Below are positions 5,347 to 9,213 of a DNA stretch of 9,213 nt, piece by piece. Positions within the stretch are counted from its first letter, which is position 1. Each line of letters begins with the position of its first letter. This stretch comes from an uncultured Atopobiaceae bacterium (GTDB lineage: Bacteria > Actinomycetota > Coriobacteriia > Coriobacteriales > Atopobiaceae). The translations under genes and the position numbers were made by a program. The notes beneath the pieces are model-generated. The model searched no databases. It was not told where the DNA came from and was given only the letters and a program-made list of their open reading frames with translations. The stretch covers positions 1 to 9,213 of the forward strand of contig CAJOGH010000025.1 in assembly GCA_905233865.1 (NCBI GenBank), in the 5' to 3' direction.

Positions 5347-7188
5347 ATGAAGCACAATTCTCAGGAGAACGAGCTCACCCTGCGCGACGTGTTTTCCACG
5401 ATACTGGGCAGCATCCGCGAGTTCAAGGGCAAGTCCGTTCTGACGCCGATCCTGGTGACAGGCGAGGTCGTCATCGAGTGCATCATCCCGTTCGTCACCG
5501 CCAGCCTGATCGACGCGATTAACCATGGCGCCGGGATGGACACCATCTACCACTACAGCGCGATCCTCGTGGGCCTCGCCCTGGCGAGCCTCACCGTGGG
5601 CACCACCGCCGGCGTCACGGGCTCCATTGCCTCCACTGGCCTCGCGCGCAACCTCCGCCACGACATGTTCGCGTCCATCCAGGGCTTCTCGTTCTCCAAC
5701 ATCAACAAGTTCTCGACGAGTTCCCTGGTCACGCGCCTTACGACCGACACGAACAACGTCCAGCAGGCCTACCTGATGCTCATTCGCATGGCCGTCCGCG
5801 CGCCGCTCATGTCCATCTTTGCCATCGTCATGGCCTTTGTGACCGCCGGTCCCATGGCTGCCATCTACATCGTGGTCGCGCTCTTCCTCGCGCTGGGTCT
5901 CGGGGCTATCGCCGTCAAGGTCATGCCCATCTTCCGCCGTGTCTTTAAGAAGTACGACGAGCTCAACGACTCGGTCGAGGAGAACATCAACGGCATCCGC
6001 GTGGTCAAGAGCTACGTGCGCGAGGACTACGAGCGCACCAAGTTTGGCGCGGCCGCCTACAACATCTATGAGGACTTCGTCCACGCCGAGCGCATCCTGG
6101 CGCTCAACGCCCCGGTCATGACCATGGCCATCGACGTCATCTACCTGTTCATCGTCTTCTTTGGCTCGCAGGCCATCGTCACCAGCCACGGCGAGCTGCT
6201 CAACGTGGGCTCGCTCTCGGCCCTGGTCACGTATGGCTTCTCCATGCTCATTGCGCTGATGATGCTGTCCATGGTGCTCGTTATGATCACCATGAGCGAG
6301 GAGTCGGCGCGTCGTATCTGCGAGGTGCTGGTCGAGAAGAGCGACCTCACCAACCCCGCCGACCCCCTGATGGATGTCCCTGACGGCTCCATCGACTTTG
6401 ACCACGTCGGCTTTAAGTACTCCGCCGACGCCGAGCACCGCGCCCTCAAGGACATCGACCTGCACATCAAGAGTGGTGAGGTCATCGGCATCATCGGTGG
6501 CACGGGCTCGTCCAAGTCCACGCTCGTCTCGCTCATCAGCCGCCTGTACGACGCCACCGAGGGCAGCGTGCGCGTTGGCGGTCACGACGTGCGCGAGTAC
6601 GACCTGGAGACCCTGCGCAACCAGGTGGCGGTCGTGCTTCAGCGCAACGTCCTCTTTAGCGGCACCATCAAGGAGAACCTGCGCTGGGGCGACGAGAATG
6701 CCACCGACGAGCAGCTCGTTGAGGCCTGCAAGCTCGCCCAGGCCGACGAGTTCATCCAGACCCTGCCCGACGGCTACGACACCTACATCGAGCAGGGCGG
6801 CACCAACGTCTCGGGCGGCCAGAAGCAGCGTCTGTGCATCGCGCGTGCCCTCCTCAAGCGCCCGAAGATCCTGATCCTGGACGACTCCACCTCCGCTGTG
6901 GACACCAAGACCGACGGACGCATCCGCGCCGGCTTCCGCAGCTACATCCCCGAGACCACCAAGATCATCATTGCCCAGCGCACCTCGAGCGTTAAGGACG
7001 CCGACCGCATCGTGGTCATGGACCGCGGCGAGATCAACGACGTGGGCACGCCCGACGAGCTGCTGGAGCGCAACGACATCTACCGTGACATCTACCTGTC
7101 GCAGAACAAGGAGAGCCACGACGAGAAGATGGAGGAACTCGAGCAAGAGGCTCAGGCCGCAGGAAAGGATGGTGAGCGCGATGCCTAA
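5347..7188 (+). CDS. ABC exporter half-transporter, degenerate-site subunit
   Basis: The first subunit of a heterodimeric ABC exporter, with an N-terminal six-helix membrane domain (about residues 30-315) fused to an ATPase domain (about 348-585). It has 613 residues. Walker A is GGTGSSKS (384-391), with Ser389 where the consensus has Gly. The Q-loop is Gln432 and the signature VSGGQ (488-492) is canonical. Walker B ends in Asp512-Asp513, so Asp replaces the catalytic Glu. The switch His is replaced by Gln544 (IIAQRTS). These changes mark the non-hydrolysing ATP site known from TM287, LmrC and BmrC. The charged tail (586-613) is Glu- and Lys-rich. A GGAAGGAG ribosome site lies eight bases before the start. 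The partner gene overlaps its end by 8 bases. Multidrug or lipid-like export is typical of the family, but the substrate cannot be read from the sequence. Confidence 0.93.
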   Translation: MKHNSQENELTLRDVFSTILGSIREFKGKSVLTPILVTGEVVIECIIPFVTASLIDAINHGAGMDTIYHYSAILVGLALASLTVGTTAGVTGSIASTGLARNLRHDMFASIQGFSFSNINKFSTSSLVTRLTTDTNNVQQAYLMLIRMAVRAPLMSIFAIVMAFVTAGPMAAIYIVVALFLALGLGAIAVKVMPIFRRVFKKYDELNDSVEENINGIRVVKSYVREDYERTKFGAAAYNIYEDFVHAERILALNAPVMTMAIDVIYLFIVFFGSQAIVTSHGELLNVGSLSALVTYGFSMLIALMMLSMVLVMITMSEESARRICEVLVEKSDLTNPADPLMDVPDGSIDFDHVGFKYSADAEHRALKDIDLHIKSGEVIGIIGGTGSSKSTLVSLISRLYDATEGSVRVGGHDVREYDLETLRNQVAVVLQRNVLFSGTIKENLRWGDENATDEQLVEACKLAQADEFIQTLPDGYDTYIEQGGTNVSGGQKQRLCIARALLKRPKILILDDSTSAVDTKTDGRIRAGFRSYIPETTKIIIAQRTSSVKDADRIVVMDRGEINDVGTPDELLERNDIYRDIYLSQNKESHDEKMEELEQEAQAAGKDGERDA

Positions 7189-9088
7189 GAGAAACCCAGG
7201 CAAGTCCCAGAACCCCGGCGCCACCTTTGCCCGCCTCATCAAGATGCTCTTTGAGTTCTACCCCGGGCGCGTCGTCCTCGTGATCGTGTCCATCATCCTG
7301 AGCTCGGTGCTGGCCTCGCTGCCCTCCGTGTACATGCAGTCCGTCCTCGCCATCGTGGGCCGCTATGTCACCAGCGGCGACTGGAACGCGGCGTTGCCCG
7401 AGATCCTCAAGGTCGTCGCGGCCATGCTGGTGACCTACCTGATCGCCTTTGCGGCCACGACCATCTACACCCAGCTGGGCGCCATCATCTGCCAGGGCAC
7501 GCTGCGCAAGATCCGCGAGCGCATGTTTGACCACATGGAAGAGCTGCCCATCCGCTACTTTGACACGAACAAGCACGGCGACATCATGAGCCACTACACC
7601 AATGACGTCGACGCCCTGCGTCAGCTCATCGGTCAGGCCCTGCCCAATCTGCTCACGACGTCCTTTGCCATGCTGTCGGTCACGTTCATCATGATCTGGT
7701 ACTCCATCCCCCTGACCTGCGTGGTGTTCGTCGTCATCTTCCTGATGTTCTTCCTCACCCGCAAGCTCGGCGGCCGCAGCGCCCACTTCTTCCTGGCGCA
7801 GCAGCGCCAGCTTGGCGCCTACGAGGGCTTTGCCGAGGAGACTATGGCGGGCCAGAAGGTCATCAAGGTCTTCTGCCACGAGGACAAGATCCAGGAGGAG
7901 TTCGACCGCGTGAACGACGAGCTCTTTGACGTCTCGTCCAAGGCCAACATCTACGGCAACACGCTCGGCCCCATCCTCATGAACGTGGGCAACCTCGCCT
8001 ACGTCGTGGTCGCGCTCGCGGGCGGCCTCATGATGGCGTCGGGCTTCCCCTCTCTGGCGTTGTCTGGCATGGTGCTGTCCGTGGACATCATCGTCCCCTT
8101 CCTCAACATGACCAAGCGCTTTGCCGGCTCCATCGGCCAGGTGTCGCACCAGATCAACTTCGTAGTCATGGGCCTGGCGGGTGCCGAGCGCATCTTTGCC
8201 ATGCTCGACCAGGAGCCCGAGTTTGACGAAGGCTACGTGAGCCTGGTCAACGTCGAGCGCGACGCGACCGGCAGCCTGGTGGAGACCGACCGCCGCACCG
8301 ATCAGTGGGCCTGGAAGCACCCCCACCATGACGGCACCCTCACCTACGTGCCGCTCCGTGGCGACGTGCGCCTGGCCGGCGTCGACTTTGGCTACACGCC
8401 CGACCACATGGTCCTGCACGACATCTCGCTCTACGCGGAACCGGGCCAGAAGGTCGCCTTCGTGGGTGCGACCGGCGCAGGCAAGACCACCATCACCAAC
8501 CTGCTCAACCGCTTCTACGACATCGCCGACGGCAAGATCCGCTACGACGGCATCAACGTGAACAAGATCAACAAGGGCGACCTGCGCCGCGCCCTCGGCA
8601 TGGTCCTGCAGGACACCAACCTGTTCACGGGCTCGGTCATGGACAACATCCGCTACGGCCGCCTGGACGCGACCGACGAGGAGTGCATGGCCGCCGCGCG
8701 CCTGGTGGGCGCCAGCTCGTTCATCGAGCGTCTGCCCGAGGGCTACGACACGTGGCTGACCGACAACGCCGCCTCGCTGAGCCAGGGCCAGCGCCAGCTG
8801 CTCTCCATCGCGCGCGCCGCCGTCGCCGACCCGCCCGTCATGATCCTTGACGAGGCCACGAGCTCCATCGACACGCACACCGAGGCCATCGTCCAGCGCG
8901 GCATGGACGCCCTCATGGCCGGTCGCACGACCTTCGTCATCGCGCACCGCCTGTCCACCGTGCGCAACTCCGACGTCATCGTCGTCCTGGACCACGGTAG
9001 GATCATCGAGAAGGGCACGCACGACGATCTGATCAAGCAGAAGGGTACGTACTACCAGCTCTACACCGGCGCCTTCGAGCTGGAGTAG
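7181..9088 (+). CDS. ABC exporter half-transporter, catalytic subunit
   Basis: The second subunit of the heterodimeric exporter, 635 residues, with membrane helices at about 29-58, 74-98, 155-193, 265-285 and 295-312, and an ATPase domain from about 395. Walker A GATGAGKT (429-436), Gln477, Walker B VMILDE with catalytic Glu558, and switch His589 are all canonical. Its signature reads LSQGQ (533-537) instead of LSGGQ, as in TM288 and BmrD. The working ATP site therefore combines this subunit's Walker motifs with the SGGQ of the first subunit. A segment of about 45 residues between the domains (about 350-395, containing QWAWKHP) is an extra linker I recall from clostridial relatives. The start at 7181 overlaps the previous stop as ATGCCTAA. 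In-frame ATG 7169 and GTG 7172 are possible alternatives, so the N-terminus is uncertain by four residues. It ends before a strong hairpin. Confidence 0.93.
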   Translation: MPKRNPGKSQNPGATFARLIKMLFEFYPGRVVLVIVSIILSSVLASLPSVYMQSVLAIVGRYVTSGDWNAALPEILKVVAAMLVTYLIAFAATTIYTQLGAIICQGTLRKIRERMFDHMEELPIRYFDTNKHGDIMSHYTNDVDALRQLIGQALPNLLTTSFAMLSVTFIMIWYSIPLTCVVFVVIFLMFFLTRKLGGRSAHFFLAQQRQLGAYEGFAEETMAGQKVIKVFCHEDKIQEEFDRVNDELFDVSSKANIYGNTLGPILMNVGNLAYVVVALAGGLMMASGFPSLALSGMVLSVDIIVPFLNMTKRFAGSIGQVSHQINFVVMGLAGAERIFAMLDQEPEFDEGYVSLVNVERDATGSLVETDRRTDQWAWKHPHHDGTLTYVPLRGDVRLAGVDFGYTPDHMVLHDISLYAEPGQKVAFVGATGAGKTTITNLLNRFYDIADGKIRYDGINVNKINKGDLRRALGMVLQDTNLFTGSVMDNIRYGRLDATDEECMAAARLVGASSFIERLPEGYDTWLTDNAASLSQGQRQLLSIARAAVADPPVMILDEATSSIDTHTEAIVQRGMDALMAGRTTFVIAHRLSTVRNSDVIVVLDHGRIIEKGTHDDLIKQKGTYYQLYTGAFELE

Positions 9089-9118
9089 TGCGAGAAGAAC
9101 TTACAGGTGTTACGCAAC

Positions 9119-9150
9119 GAGGCCGGAGGGGCAACAACCCCTCCGGCCTC
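9119..9150 (+). terminator. Intrinsic terminator-like hairpin after the ABC operon
   Basis: GAGGCCGGAGGGG (9119-9131) and its perfect complement (9138-9150) form a 13-pair stem around the loop CAACAA, 30 bases after the second ABC gene. The following TTCGTGTAT is only modestly T-rich, so termination may be incomplete. If a convergent gene ends at 9169, the stem may serve it too, although the minus strand has no T-run beyond it. Confidence 0.75.
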
Positions 9151-9168
9151 TTCGTGTATAGCCCGCGT

Positions 9169-9213
9169 CTAGTTCTGCGAGAAGAGATTCTGGCCCCACA
9201 TGCCCAAGGGGCC
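9169..9213 (-). CDS. Possible C-terminal end of a convergent gene (partial)
   Basis: On the minus strand the last 45 bases read as an open frame ending in TAG (9169-9171). It would encode a C-terminus GPLGMWGQNLFSQN with G/C-ending codons like those of the neighbouring genes. It lies 18 bases beyond the hairpin at 9119-9150, which fits a convergent gene end. I cannot recognise the protein from 14 residues, and an open frame this short could be chance. Confidence 0.35.
   Translation of the reverse strand, partial: GPLGMWGQNLFSQN

Noticed and set aside
5248..7242. A 664-codon minus-strand frame opposite the first exporter gene; similar long frames lie opposite pgk (756-2006) and the second exporter gene (7034-9022)
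   Set aside because: These are antisense shadows created by the codon bias of the real genes. Their composition is repetitive, and none has a ribosome site or family motif.
9119..9150. Fully bidirectional terminator
   Set aside because: The stem is perfect, but the minus-strand continuation (GTTGCGTAAC) has no T-run, so only the plus direction is called with confidence.

Overview
This window is high in G+C, with strongly G/C-rich third codon positions. It holds seven complete genes, and possibly the tail of an eighth at the right edge. The rapZ-whiA-gap-pgk-tpiA order is a classic Gram-positive and actinobacterial cluster. The paired ABC exporter is of a kind common in Clostridia and in gut Actinobacteria. 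High G+C, the actinobacterial cluster and Firmicute-like GAPDH and exporter proteins together suggest a member of the Coriobacteriia (an Olsenella, Atopobium or Collinsella-like organism). That assignment is inference from protein style, not from a marker gene.

Layout, minus strand, positions 26-5132, read right to left: rapZ (nucleotide-binding regulator), whiA (DNA-binding regulator, joined to rapZ by a TAATG overlap), a 189-base gap with candidate control sequences, gap (GAPDH), a strong terminator-like hairpin, pgk (phosphoglycerate kinase), and tpiA (triosephosphate isomerase, overlapping pgk by 8 bases). The last three enzymes form the lower-glycolysis trunk from triose phosphates to 3-phosphoglycerate. 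The hairpin between gap and pgk could make gap more abundant than pgk-tpiA.

Positions 5133-5346 are a divergent control region. It holds the probable rapZ promoter, an inverted repeat, and the ribosome binding site of the rightward operon. Positions 5347-9088, plus strand, hold two ABC exporter half-transporters overlapping by 8 bases. Their sequence motifs show one degenerate and one canonical ATP site, as in the TM287/288, LmrCD and BmrCD heterodimers. A strong hairpin follows at 9119-9150, then possibly the C-terminus of a convergent gene.

I do not see a previously undescribed multi-gene system here. The points most worth a second look are: two intergenic palindromes built from the same 8-mer (upstream of gap and between rapZ and the ABC operon); the absence of the yvcK/glmR gene that usually lies between rapZ and whiA; and the gap-pgk hairpin.
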